From NCBI GenBank assembly GCA_946811185.2, contig OX328112.1, positions 28,545,442 through 28,609,441 on the forward strand: a DNA stretch of 64,000 nt, given 5' to 3'. The notes under the pieces are model-generated. The model worked only from the letters and a program-made list of their open reading frames with translations, made no database searches and had not been told where the DNA came from. The DNA is from Hippopus hippopus (Eukaryota > Mollusca > Bivalvia > Cardiida > Cardiidae). Both the position numbers and the translations under genes were made by a program. Each line of letters begins with the position of its first letter. Positions within the stretch are counted from its first letter, which is position 1. Below are positions 10,918 through 21,114 of this stretch, piece by piece.

Positions 10918-10955
10918 TGCACTTAAACACAGGGGAAGTTTCTTTTTTGGTTCAG
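10918..10955 (-). repeat. Right terminal inverted repeat of the Tc1-like element
   Basis: Exact 38-bp reverse complement of 9427-9464, followed by TA at 10956-10957. Confidence 0.95.
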
Positions 10956-11853
10956 TATAGATTCAATGTTGGACTTAACGTTCTGGACAGTCTGCTCTTG
11001 ATTTATGCAGTTCGCAAAAACCTATAGCTCAAAGGTTAAACTCTACGTTCTGTACAGTCTGCTCTTAAATCACGCATCCTCGGAAAAGCCTATGGATCAA
11101 AGGTCAGACTTCATGCTCTGTACAGTCTGCTCCTGATTTACGCAGTTTTCAAAAGCTTATAGATCTAATGTCAAACTTCACGTTCTGCACAATCAGCTCG
11201 TGGTTTACGCGGTTCGAAAAAGCCTAGATACAAGGTCAGACTCCACTTTCTGTACAGTCTGCTATTGATTTACGCAGTTCACAAAGCCGATGGATGCAAG
11301 TCAAACTACACGTTCTATACAGTCTGCTTTTGATTTACGCAGTTCACAAAAGCCTATAGATACAAGTTCAGACTCCACATTCTGTACAGTCTGCTCTTGA
11401 ATTACATAGTTTGCCAAAGCTTTAGATACAAGGTCAGACTTCACATTCTATACAGTAAGCTCTTGATTTACAGTTTGCAAAAGCCTATAGATTCAAGGTC
11501 AGACTTCACATTCTGTACAGTCCTCTCTTGATTTACGCAGTTCACAAAAGCCTATGGATCCAGTGTCAAACTCACGTTCTGCACAATCAGCTTTTGAATT
11601 ACGCAGTTCGCAAATGCCTTTGATTCAAGGTCAGACTTCATGTTCTGTACAGTGTGCTCTTGATTTACGCAGTTCTCAAAAGCCTATATATAGATCTAAT
11701 GTCAAACTTCGCGTTCTTCACAATCAGTTCGTGATTTACGCGAAAGCCTAGATACAAGGTCAGACTTCACGATCTGCGCAGTCTGCTATTGATTTACCGC
11801 GGCAGTTCGTCTGTTCCCCTGTTTCCACATATGGCACTGAAAGGTTTAGGTTT

Positions 11854-12857
11854 ATTGACATTAAATTATGATTTCATGACTATGTCTACTTAAATAGAAG
11901 AGGGGATTGTAGTTCCAGATCAGACTGAGCTTATATGTGTTTATGACCCTATCTCACACTCCCCAAAAAGAAAAAAATACCATTGATCGCGCACACCAGG
12001 TTTGTCATTTGCCAAAATATCCCGTGTTTTAACAATCCTGAGAAAAATAGGCTCGTGAAAACATTGAGGGGGAAAAGGGGAAAAAAATACTGCTGGTTAC
12101 TATCAGTTTGTTCTTTTCCCACAATGTTTTCTATTTATCCAATCAGATAATTTCAGCTTATTTTTAATTAACTTCTAAAATAATCGTCTTCAGATGCCTT
12201 CAGTTTCGAAGGGTCTCAAATGTGTCGTGTGAAAGGCGTTAAGGGTTTTACAAGAACCCATTAGCAGCTATATGGTGATTGATGGAATAACTAAATCACA
12301 TGTAATCGTTGAAAAATTCCACACTCTTTAACGTTAATTAGCGAGTGGTTTGAGTGCAGTTTTAACGCAAATGGCTTGTTGAATAATGGAGATTTATTCG
12401 CCCCCAATCTCCTTCGACCCTTTCGAGAACGAAACTCTACTACAGGTGCTTCTATGGAAAGTGTAAGTCAGGATTAGAACGTAAAATATATGATTACGCC
12501 ATAAAAAGTATTAACTATGCTGCATGAAAAAATTTTAAAAACATTGCTTGGCCTGAAATAGAAATTTAAAAAAATGGAACTGAAACAATGGAACTGGATT
12601 GCACCAAATGATAACCATGTAGTTTTTTTGTCCGTCTATTGTTTATGGCCGTTTTTTTAATATTATTACAGTTAAGTCGTAGCGACCAGTGTACCTAGTC
12701 ATGCTTTCCTGGAGATCAGACAGCAATCTGATTTTGGATCTTCAGTGTCCATCAATCTTACTTCAGACCACTTTTAGGAGCTTTATGACAAAAGGAGAAA
12801 TCATTCATAACCACATTCGTGTCGGTTATCAATTTTATTCATATGCTATGGTGATAC
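11854..12857. other. Non-coding region with a degraded piggyBac-like MITE
   Basis: A decayed copy of the AGAAAATGCTGG hairpin family lies at about 12010-12160 ('tcgtgaaaacattgaggggg', 'tgctggttactatcag', 'cttttcccacaatgttttct'). The rest (12160-12857) shows no supported feature. Confidence 0.55.
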
Positions 12858-13103
12858 AAGCTTCGCTCTGGCAGAAGGGGAGTTTAAAACATTCCCGTGA
12901 CGCATTATACCAAGCAAGTCATCACATAATGATGGATCAATAAAATCCGTTTTGCCTAACAACAGACAGAACTATAGTGAGGTAGACTGGTCTTTTCCTG
13001 TGACATGTAGAAAATTAACACATAGTTTAAAGTTTCCGCGCAGACTGACACGTTTCGAAACTTTTTGCTGATGCATTAAGCCTCCTTTTCACAAAGCATG
13101 GCT
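12858..13103. mobile_element. GAGCCATGCTC-family MITE copy
   Basis: Inverted orientation: 'cgctctggcagaaggg', 'accaagcaagtcatcacata', 'ctgatgcattaagcctcc', 'cacaaagcatggctc'. The GC-rich palindrome is shortened (gcgcagactgac). Confidence 0.75.
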
Positions 13104-13141
13104 CCAATTTATAAAGTTGTCTGTTACAGTTTCATTTTGAG

Positions 13142-13350
13142 GTTTAGCGCTTTACCAAACAATCCCAAGACGGCGTTTGAAAACATTGTGGGAAAAGGAG
13201 AAAATGCTGGTTATCAGCATTTTCTCCATTTCCCACAATGTTTCCTACCTTTCCAAGACAAATCCTATCATCTGAGCCACATTTAATTTGTCGTCTGCAA
13301 ATACACTTAATTTGTACAAGGTTCATTTTTTTTTGTTGCCTGGTAAAGAT
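13142..13350 (+). mobile_element. piggyBac-like palindromic MITE copy
   Basis: 'gcgctttaccaaacaatccc' at the left, a central hairpin gaaaatgctggttatcagca / ttttc at 13200-13227, then 'ttgtcgtctgcaaata' and 'tggtaaagattaaccc' at the right. It is head-to-tail with the next copy. Confidence 0.8.
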
Positions 13351-13568
13351 TTAACCCTTTACCACTCAATGCCGACTTTTAACGAACCCTGGAAAGAACC
13401 TTTTTGAAAACATTGCGGGAAAAGGAGAAAATAACCAGCATTTTCTCCTTTTCTAACTGTTTTCTACCTTATCAAAGAACAGTTGCACCGTTTGAGCCAC
13501 ATTGAAATTGTCGTCTGCAAATACTTTCAATTTCGACAAGGCTAAAATTTTGTCGTCTGGTAAATGAG
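13351..13568 (+). mobile_element. piggyBac-like palindromic MITE copy
   Basis: It starts at TTAA with 'ccctttaccactcaatgcc' and ends 'gtcgtctggtaaatg'. The central hairpin is shortened: only one side of the AATGCTGG arm remains (aataaccagcattttctcc). Confidence 0.8.
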
Positions 13569-13570
13569 GA

Positions 13571-13824
13571 TTGTGTTGTATTGGAGTTTAACGCCTTTCT
13601 AACATCTTAGGTCATATCACGGCGATCTGTGCACCTACGCATGTGTTTCCTGGCTTTCTCATACTAGTACTGACACAACTTTCTCTCCAAGTCACTGACT
13701 ACTTTTCTCACATACATCAGAGAAAAGAGGCGAAAAATCGCCGGACAGAAAGTGTGCGGGTATCGAACTCGCAACTATCAGGTCACGTGTCATATACGCT
13801 ACCCACTGAGCTACCCGGGCGGAT
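13571..13824 (-). mobile_element. tRNA-derived SINE (type B), reverse orientation
   Basis: On the minus strand: tRNA-like head 'cgggtagctcagtgggtagc', B box 'gagttcgata', body 'gagaaagccaggaaacacat', and tail 'aggcgttaaactcc'. It lies a few bases beyond the right end of the MITE at 13351-13568. Confidence 0.85.
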
Positions 13825-14204
13825 GTACAGATACATCTATATTCGTTTATATCAGTTTTCAGCCAAGTTTTTTACATCATTTCATCCTTATTTTATGAAG
13901 CCATAAACATTCTTGTATCTTCATGCCAAATGTTGCCCCTGATGGCTGCAAGATTGCACGGATTACAATGGATAGAAAATGCATTCCGTGTTTTGGAGGC
14001 CTTCAATACAATCACTGTGGTCGTTTCCGGTTTTAAATGAGGACACATTCCTTGTGTTTTTCCTTTCCCTTACGTCATATAATTATTATAGATTTAATTT
14101 ATCCGTGTTTAAACAGCTGAGCCATTATACACACTACTGTCAATTTTTAACAGGGTTTGCTCTCTCTAGCTGTAAGAATCTATCTTCAAATGAGGAAGCG
14201 CTTT
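13825..14204. other. Non-coding spacer
   Basis: No recognisable feature. Short open frames of 84-87 aa have no domain signature. Confidence 0.4.
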
Positions 14205-14425
14205 CACCTTTATCACATAATCCCGAGTTTTAACGACCTCCAAGGAAAACGACTTTTAAAAACATTGTGGGAAAAGGAGAAAATGCTGGTAACCAGCATT
14301 TTCTCCTTTCCCCACCATGTTTTCTACCATTTGAAAAAAAAGAATTAATTTTTAGTCACTTTAAATTTGTCGTCTGCAAATGCCTTCAGATTGGACAAGT
14401 CTAAAATTTTGACGTCTGGTACAGA
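14205..14425 (+). mobile_element. piggyBac-like palindromic MITE copy
   Basis: 'tttatcacataatcccgagt' ... central hairpin gaaaatgctggtaaccagca / ttttctcc at about 14277-14307 ... 'aaattgtcgtctgcaaatgc' and 'acgtctggtac'. The core palindrome is perfect. Confidence 0.8.
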
Positions 14426-14729
14426 TATAAATGAGGAAGCGGATATCATACAGCTTGGGGTTTGTTAGTACAACAGATGATAAACTGTTATTTAAACCAT
14501 AAAGTAACCTTTACACAGAGAAAAATAGAAGCTATGGGAAAAAAATCCGTGTTTGACATTTATGGAAATATGAAAACATGTCCAACCTTTAGTGAAATGG
14601 TTCAGCTAGGGCTTACTTGAAAGTTGACAAGGCACAATTGTCATGTATCACACGCAGAGGGTCGAGCCCGGTAGGTTATTAGATAACAAACATATATATT
14701 GATTGATTGAATGATTGGGGTTTTCAGCT
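14426..14729. other. Non-coding spacer
   Basis: Nothing recognised. Confidence 0.4.
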
Positions 14730-14980
14730 TGATTTAATTAATACCTCGGCGGTCAATGCATTTATCAATGCTTTCCTGCTTTTTTACAAGTATTTCGCAC
14801 AAAATTCTTCCCAGGCCACTGGCTACTTTGCCACATACCCAACATCGAAACAATGATCAGCGGTGAGAGAGGAATGAATCCTATTGCAATGATTATCATT
14901 AATCCTTGGAAAGTGATTCTCCGAGTTTGAGATTCAAACAAGTGACCCCCCCCTCCCCCCCCCCCCCCACACGTTCTCAA
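14730..14980 (-). mobile_element. tRNA-derived SINE (type A), reverse orientation, 5' head eroded
   Basis: On the minus strand the body segments 'cattgcaataggattcattc', 'ctctcaccgctgatcattg' and 'cagtggcctgggaagaat' occur in family order. The head is broken by a C-run at 14946-14969 and only 'acttgagaac' remains of it. Confidence 0.8.
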
Positions 14981-14984
14981 GTCT

Positions 14985-15310
14985 TGTTGATTAATTAATT
15001 GTACAGCGTCTAACGCAGTCTTTAGCATGGTTTTAGTTATATCGCGGCAGTCAGTGCACATACTTACGCTTTCCTGTACTTTCTGGAGTATCTTTGACCA
15101 CTACTTAGCACAACATGCTTTTCAAGTCATTGGCTGATTTCCAACATAACCATCGTAGATGCAATGATCAGCAGTGAGAGAAGAATGAATTTCATCGCAA
15201 TGACTGTCATCAATCCTTGAAAAGAGATCGCCCGAGCTGGGGATTGGAACCGGCGACCCCCTGTTCTCAAGCCCTGTACGCTACCGACTGCGCCAACGTG
15301 ACTGAACGCT
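14985..15310 (-). mobile_element. tRNA-derived SINE (type A), reverse orientation
   Basis: It carries a complete head on the minus strand ('ggcgcagtcggtagcgtaca', 'gagaacagggggtcgc', 'ggttccaatccccagc'), the body and a tail reaching 'agacgctgtacaatt(aatt)n'. It lies directly beside the preceding SINE in the same orientation. The 98-aa and 62-aa frames are not genes. Confidence 0.85.
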
Positions 15311-15396
15311 AACATTCAAAGCTTGAAACCAATGGATCGGTGGTTCTATGTCCGGCTCTGTCAGATTTCTTTCAGAAGATTGAATAATATGCTTTG

Positions 15397-15585
15397 CGAC
15401 AGGATTCATTCTTTACTCTTCGTTTAACCTTATGTCGTGGGTGATAATGTGGAAAAGCTGCAATTAGCTTGATAAGATTGTTGTGCAAAGGATTAGTACT
15501 CCAGAAACCCCAGGAAAGCATGGATAGGTGTACTAGGCACCGCGATATAACCGAGATAATGTTGACAACGTCGTTAGACACTTAA
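15397..15585 (+). mobile_element. tRNA-derived SINE (type A), 5'-truncated
   Basis: It starts in the body ('cgacaggattcattctt') and continues to 'caggaaagcatggataggtg', 'ccgcgatataaccgagataa' and 'tgttgacaacgtcgttagac'. The tRNA-like head is absent, and the orientation is opposite to the two SINEs just before it. Confidence 0.75.
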
Positions 15586-15734
15586 CGTATAAGTCATAGA
15601 CGTAGGAGCAAACTGAATGAAGGTCAGGCGGGAGTCAGGCAACCCCCCTTCCACTTCTAGATAATTTTAGATGAGGCAAAGTATTTTGCTGAATTAAAAT
15701 TCTCTTTTTTAGGATATAAGTATATCTTTAATTT

Positions 15735-15905
15735 TCAAAAGACGTCAATTTTTTAGACTTGTCCACATGCAAAGCACTTGCAGACGACAAACCAAATGCA
15801 GCTTGGAGTTGTATTGTGAGAGGAGAAAAACACTGTAGGGAAAGGGAGAATAGACTATTGCAAATACAAGGGCAATTTCCCCCACCCCCACCTTTTGCCA
15901 CATTG
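15735..15905 (-). mobile_element. Degraded piggyBac-like MITE
   Basis: 'attttttagacttgtcc', 'gcaaagcacttgcagacgac' and 'gagaggagaaaaacactg' match the reversed family layout. The central hairpin is lost. Confidence 0.55.
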
Positions 15906-16014
15906 TTAGGTTTTTTTTTCTATCCATGTATGAATCCTTAAAACACATTGACTGTCTATATCGAAAGTTGTATGTTGCCAATTGGTTTCCGAGAAATAAA
16001 TCTATATCTGGAAC

Positions 16015-16262
16015 GTTTTCTTGACAAGAGAAATATGTTAATACTTTTTTTGACAAAAAAAAAGATATATAAAAATAATCAGACCCTTCTTTTTCCTGAC
16101 AAAAAAATAACACAGAGGTACTAACTTTTTCTGACAAAAATAAGATAAAACAGTTGTACCCAGTTTTTTCTGACCATAAATCAAAGGTGAAACAATTGTA
16201 CCCATTTTTTTCTGACAAAAAATAAACCAATTGTTGTACTCACTTTTTCTGACAAACTCCGA
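16015..16262. repeat. Degenerate ~50-bp minisatellite (TTTTTCTGACAAAAA units)
   Basis: About six units each contain 'ttttctgacaaaaa' followed by 'ataa..ca..tgtac': near 16040, 16090, 16127, 16165, 16207 and 16245. The 161-aa and 101-aa minus-strand frames over it show a repeating Phe/Cys-Gln-Lys-Lys pattern and reflect this repeat, not a protein gene. Confidence 0.75.
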
Positions 16263-16507
16263 GAAATGCACTGCGATGACGTTACACAGAACCAAACTCA
16301 GTAGAAACAGCTTCCAGTGGTTGGCTAGGGTTAATCGTTGCATTTTTTGTCAGTTTCACAACATCCCTTTTTTTTCTTTTCTCAAAATTCTCCAGCAGAA
16401 ATATCTCTCCGTCTTCTCCTTTATTCACGAGTCATTTTTAGAGGAACGGTTTTTTTGTTCAATTCGTGCACCTTTTAAATGTGAACCTTGGTTTTAGTTT
16501 TTATTTG

Positions 16508-16795
16508 ATAAAGTTTCGAGTTCACCACACAATCCTGTGTTTTAACGACACTGAGGACATACAGGCTTTTGAAAACGTTGTGGGAAAAGGAGAAAATGTT
16601 CTAAACATTGTGGGAAAAGAGAGAAAATGCTCTAAAACATTGTGGGAAAAGGAGAAAATGCTGGTTACCCAGCATTTTCTCCTTTTTCCACAATGCTTTA
16701 AAAATTTAAACACAAAATCCATAATTTGAACCACATTCTATTTGTCGTCTGCAAATATTTCAAAATTAGGAAAGTCTAGAATTTTTTCATCTGGT
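16508..16795 (+). mobile_element. piggyBac-like MITE with duplicated hairpin arm
   Basis: The left arm 'aacattgtgggaaaaggaga' is present three times in tandem (about 16571, 16604, 16639) before the single right arm 'ccagcattttctcctttttc'. The distal parts ('gtcgtctgcaaatattt', 'catctggttagg') are as in other copies. It is an internally expanded member of the family. Confidence 0.8.
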
Positions 16796-17984
16796 TAGGA
16801 TATAAGCCATTTGAAACAGATTGCAGTTTGTGAAGGTTTGTCTAGACAACGAAGATTAAATCCACATCACATTACACTGATATAGTGCAAGCACAGAATC
16901 CCTAGACATTATTCTGACAATAGAGGAATTGCTAAAAAGCACCAGTTTCTTCGTTTGTCACGATGTTTTCGAACATCTTTTTATCCTAAAAATCTTATAT
17001 TTAGGAAAAAGATATTTTGAACTACTTCATAAAAAAAAAAATCACTCCAAAGCAAACACTATTCTATCCAACTCAGACTTAAATTTTCTATAACTGTTTA
17101 ATAGTAATAATAATAATAATAATGAAGAAGAAGAAGAATAATAAAAATGATGATGATGATATTGATAATCGCTATATTTTCATCTTAAAACCATACAAAA
17201 CCCAATCAAACCTTTCTTTTTTTCCAAAAAAGATATCCTCTTGTATTCAGCTCAGGGCCAAACAGATTCGAAACAAGTACATCTATTCATGAAAAAAAAC
17301 CCCAACTGAAATCCGTTTCATTTTCAACTCCCGTTCAGAACAGTATACCTGAGTTACAATCCGTGAACACTTGATGTATATTTATAAGCTCACATATTAA
17401 ATAACGTAAATTTGAATAAAACAATTGTCTTTGCAATATTTTTTTCAGACCGGTAAAAACTACAACAGTTGAAAGTTACCGTAGTTATCGTAATACGCGC
17501 GCAGTGTGTATCTCTTTCTAACATATCCTTCTCCCGTATTTCACACAATAGTCCCGTATTTAAAAGAAATAAAATACACCCTACACAACTACAGAAAACT
17601 TAGGTTTTTTAAGGTCTTTGTGGTATATCTGCAGATATTTATCGAAAATCAATCACATACTGCAAATTAATTTTTAACCTAATTTCTCTCGATTCCCCCA
17701 ATGACATCGAGGTTACCGATTTCGCGATAAAACTTTTCACATTTCTGGCATATTGCAGAGCACAGTTATTTGTAGATAAGATTAAAGCACGAAGAAACGT
17801 TCAAAATAAGAGCCCTCTAACAATTCTAATATCAGCCTATGGCTCATGTCGAAAACTTGATAGTAGTTACAAAATTCCGAAGCGTGTAAATAACCAAGAT
17901 TGCCTCGATTACAGCCGAATTATGACAAAACTTGCAATAAAACGGAAGAATACATTAAGAACAAGAATGAAGGCTACAGCAAGA
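16796..17984. other. Non-coding AT-rich region with trinucleotide microsatellite
   Basis: A compound (aat)n(gaa)n(gat)n tract lies at about 17102-17170. No coding exon or known repeat was otherwise recognised. Confidence 0.5.
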
Positions 17985-18300
17985 AAAAAAGAGCACCGCA
18001 CGAGGGTGCCCATACTCAACTGCGGTCGCTTTTTCAAGGAAAATTTAAGTCGGAAAAAGGGCATAACTGTGTCAAAAGAAAGTTGAGAGCTACCGATCTT
18101 TCTGGTAAGGGTTTCCTTTGTTGATAGTAAACAGCTAGCTCGTTTTTAAGTAAATATTCAGTTATTACAGAGATATGAGAAAATGTTAAAGTTTTCGCAC
18201 AACGAGGACGAGGACGACGATAGGGCTATAGCAATATCTCAACGCTTCCTCCGAAAACAACCGAGTCAATAACGGACGCTATCAGACTATAGACGGTACT
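17985..18300. repeat. Dispersed repeat ('gagcacc...gagggtgcc' family)
   Basis: It shares an ordered set of words with 26860-27062 and 27705-28035: 'gagcacc.ca.gagggtgcc', 'aagggcataa', 'ttgatagtaaacag', 'cagagatatgagaaaatgtt', 'gacgacgatagggcta'. It is a low-identity, non-coding dispersed family. Confidence 0.65.
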
Positions 18301-18861
18301 GCTAGAATCTTTGTAGCGTTACTTTGTGTTATGCAAAAACGGCTAAATCTCCATGAACCTCGTACTCACTGTCATTTGTATACAAGTTATCCTCTTTTTA
18401 AACTCGTTAATATTCCATATGTCATAATAAATACACGCGGATGTTCAGTCCGCCTGTTATAGCTGCGACAAATTCGAATTCTGTTTCAAAGTGGGAGATT
18501 TTTTTTATAAAATGTCAGCATTTTTCTTAAATGCTTTTACAGGTCCTGTATTCACCAACCATTCTAAATGATATTCTTAGTCTAGTTTTGAACAATTTTC
18601 AACATTTCGGAGACACGCAAATTCTGCATGAAATTGTTGCTTTTTTTTCTTTAAATCTGCTCTCTATATCCAGAATGAGATTAACAAACTAATTAAGAAT
18701 GGTTGTTGAATCAGGTTCTGGGTGTTCTGCGTGTTTAATAATTTTTCACTAAGTTCTCAACCATGAAACAATTGGGTCACCTAATTCTAAAAACATTATT
18801 TCTCCGCTAAAGCCTATGCTGTAAGTATTCATTACAATTGTGTCTCACCTAGACAATTTCT
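18301..18861. other. Non-coding spacer
   Basis: No supported feature. 'caaccattctaaatgatatt' (about 18560) and 'aattaagaatggttgttgaa' (about 18690) are inverted and may be the arms of an old foldback element. Confidence 0.4.
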
Positions 18862-19128
18862 AATATGGCTTGCAACACGCGAAACGGGGCATTCGGATAT
18901 TTGCGTAAAGTGTCGTCTCGGATCAGCCTGCGCAGTCCGCGCAGCCTAATCTGAAACGACACTCCGTTTTTATGTAATTTTCTGTTTTGCACAAGTCTAC
19001 TGTAGCACAAAATCTAATGTAGTCGTAAAGTGCCGTCTCGGATTAGCCTGCGCGGACTGCGCAGGCTGATCCGAGACGACACTTTACGCAAATGTCCGAA
19101 TGTCCCTTTTCGCGTGTTGCAAGCCATA
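18862..19128. mobile_element. Foldback MITE with TTGCAACACGCGAAA ends
   Basis: The arms 'atatggcttgcaacacgcga' and complement extend through 'ggggcattcggatatttgcg' and 'taaagtgtcgtctcggatca', so over 60 bp at each end are inverted. Each half also has its own inner palindrome (cctgcgcagtccgcgcag), giving a nested double hairpin. A second copy is at 38164-38425. Confidence 0.85.
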
Positions 19129-19177
19129 TGTACCCACAAAATAGACTTTAGAGGGTAACTAAAGGTCATCACTTTTT

Positions 19178-19378
19178 GTAGCCTTTATCCTTTACCAAAC
19201 GACAAAATTTTAAACTTGTCCAAATTGAAGGCATTTTCAGACGACAAAATAAACCTGACTCAAACATTGAAATTTGTTTACAGAGGTAGCATTTTCTCCT
19301 TTACCCACAACGTCTTCACAAGCCTTCTTCTTTAGGGTCGTTAAAAGTTGGGATTCTTTAGTTAAAAGTTAATTGACC
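19178..19378 (-). mobile_element. Degraded piggyBac-like MITE, reverse orientation
   Basis: 'cctttaccaaacgacaaaat', 'ttgtccaaattgaaggcatt', 'agcattttctcctttaccca' and 'gggtcgttaaaagttgggat' are in reversed family order. One hairpin arm is missing. Confidence 0.7.
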
Positions 19379-19593
19379 ATACCTCTGATTACGGATCTAC
19401 TTCTCTTGCGACATTATATTATATCAAAGTAATGCGGCCCTGCACTTCCGGTTGAGCACAGTAAGAGGCTTATTAGGCTTAAAGACAATATTGTCTGATA
19501 TGTATCTGTTTCGATATTTTGGCACTTGTAAATGCACAAAAGATTATAAAACAACACATAACAGGTAAAATGAATTTCGGCATTGTTGTATAT

Positions 19594-20179
19594 GGGCCAT
19601 TCTCTGGCAAAAGAGGCTTGATGCATCTCCATGATGCATTATACCAAGTAAGTTAACACATAAATATGGATCCACGAAATCCATTTAGTCTAGCCGAGCC
19701 CCGGTAGCTCAGTCGGTAGCGTGCAGGACTTGAGAACACGGAGTCGCAGGTTCGATCCCTGGCTCGGCCAATTTCTTTCCGAGGACTGATGATAGTCATT
19801 GCGACAGGATTCATTCCTCTCCCACCGCTAACCATTGTTACGACAATGATTATGTGGGAAAGCAGCCAGTGGCTTGGAAAGAACATTTTGTGGAGTACTG
19901 GTAAAAGAGACTCCAGGAAAGCATGGACAGATGCACTGGCCGCCGCGATATAACCGAAATAATGTTGAAAACGGCGTTAAACACCAATCAGTCAATCAAT
20001 CAACCATTTAATGTAACGATTGTCTGTATTTGGAGGAAGAGTGGTCTTTTTCAGACATGAAGAAAATTGACCCATAGCAAAAAGCTTCGACCCATGTCAG
20101 CCTGCGCAGACTGCGCAGGCTGACATGAGTCAATACTTTTTGCAGATGCATTAAGCTACGTTTTCACAGAGCATGGCTC
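19594..20179. mobile_element. GAGCCATGCTC-family MITE split by a SINE
   Basis: Left part 19594-19689 ('gggccattctctggcaaaag', 'tggatccacgaaatcc'). Right part 20004-20179 has the GC palindrome 'cagcctgcgcagactgcgca' plus complement in a long stem and the end 'cagagcatggctc'. A type A SINE interrupts it at 19690-20003. Confidence 0.85.
19690..20003 (+). mobile_element. tRNA-derived SINE (type A), full length
   Basis: Head with A box (tagctcagtcggtagcgtgc) and B box (ggttcgatccctggctcggc), body (gatgatagtcattgcgacag, cagccagtggcttggaaaga, aaagcatggacagatgc), then 'tgttgaaaacggcgttaaac' and a (caat)n tail. The host MITE sequence 'ccatttagt' before and 'ccatttaat' after look like an imperfect target duplication of 7-9 bp. 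Confidence 0.9.
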
Positions 20180-21114
20180 ATACGTATGTTTATGAAAGTT
20201 GTTTAAAGACAATATTGCCTGATATACTTAAACGTCGATATTGCGACACTTATATAAAAAAACCCCTCTAAAACAGCTTCACAGAACGGGTATTATGAAT
20301 TTCGGAATTATTAAATGTTTATATTAAAGAACGTACTTATTCGTTTATGATGTAAATTTATATAATTCTAATCAAGACGCATTTGGTTTAACCGAACGTT
20401 ACCATGTGACACAGTACTGCAGTTTATAGCCAACAATATACCACTACACACAATATACACAAAAGTAGATACACGCAAAATGCCATTTAGTGATAACAAG
20501 AAAACGTTGGTAACCGCGCTTGACTGTGACAACTTTCGATCATATCCGGAATATGCCGAAGGTAACTGACGAAGAATGTCGAATGTTGCCGACTTATTTA
20601 CTACTTTGCCGACCGATTCATTCATATTATAAGCTATGGCGTATACTTCGGTCTACTCTGACTAATTAATAGGGTCTTTCTAAGAAAAGATAGTCGAGTT
20701 TGTAAGAATTTAAACGAGAGTTTAGAAACAACGAAGAAAGTTGAAAAAAAAAATTATCGTAGTAAGCAATACTTTTACCGTATCACAGTTTTTTTTGCAA
20801 ATGAGTGGAGATCGGGTTGTGAGAGAAATGGTCATTTTTTAAAATCTTATATAAAGAAAAATCTAATTAAGAAAAATATTCCTCTTCTTGACCTTGTCTG
20901 TAAGCATATTAGGGAGCAATTAATTTTTTTTTTTTTTCTTTTTTTTTTTGGGGGGGGGGGAAGACAGTGTAGATGAAGATTAAGCCACACAAAGGTGCAC
21001 CCCGTCATCGTTGACCTACGCTGTCATGTTACACATTACTGCTGAAACAGCCACAGCATTTGCATAATGAGACCTGTAACAGACGGAAAAAGTCTATTTT
21101 CGTTATTCTAATGA
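20180..21114. other. Non-coding region with T/G homopolymer run
   Basis: A T-run followed by eleven G residues lies near 20925-20961. The 85-aa minus frame at 20368-20625 is not recognisable as a protein family member. Confidence 0.45.

Larger units (their letters stand above)
9427..10955 (-). mobile_element. Tc1-like DNA transposon, apparently complete
   Basis: A 1,529-bp element with perfect 38-bp terminal inverted repeats at 9427-9464 and 10918-10955, starting ctgaaccaaaaaagaaactt. It is flanked by TA at 9425-9426 and 10956-10957, the expected Tc1/mariner target duplication. It encodes one uninterrupted transposase on the minus strand. It sits within the 67-bp satellite; deleting it with one TA rejoins a unit as 'cctatatatagatt', a variant also present in the array at about 11682-11696. 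Perfect TIRs and an intact frame suggest recent insertion. Confidence 0.93.
8398..11853. repeat. 67-bp satellite expanded inside a GATCAGACTGCAC MITE
   Basis: Tandem 67-bp units (agacttcac at 8534, 8601, 8668, 8735) read roughly 'tcagacttcacgttctgtac', 'agtctgctcttgatttacgc', 'agttcgcaaaagcctataga'. There are about 14 units left and 12-13 units right of the Tc1 insertion at 9427-10955. The array flanks match the single-copy palindromic MITE: left 'gaaactcagacag...' (8398 on) versus 7858 on, and right 'cccctgtttcc...gcactgaaaggttta' versus 7978-8005. The array therefore looks like amplification of that element's core. Short frames within it are by-products. Confidence 0.85.

Noticed and set aside
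8450..11800. CRISPR-like regular repeats
   Set aside because: Units are contiguous 67-bp tandem repeats without unique spacers, in a eukaryotic setting and with no cas genes; satellite is the better explanation.
15745..16343. 161-aa and 101-aa minus-strand frames that look like a repeat protein
   Set aside because: The repeating pattern follows the ~50-bp DNA minisatellite and the frames change between units.
19690..19770. Functional tRNA gene candidate (also 6451, 21931, 38527)
   Set aside because: A and B boxes are present, but each is followed by the same SINE body and tail and the acceptor arms do not pair cleanly; they are SINE heads.
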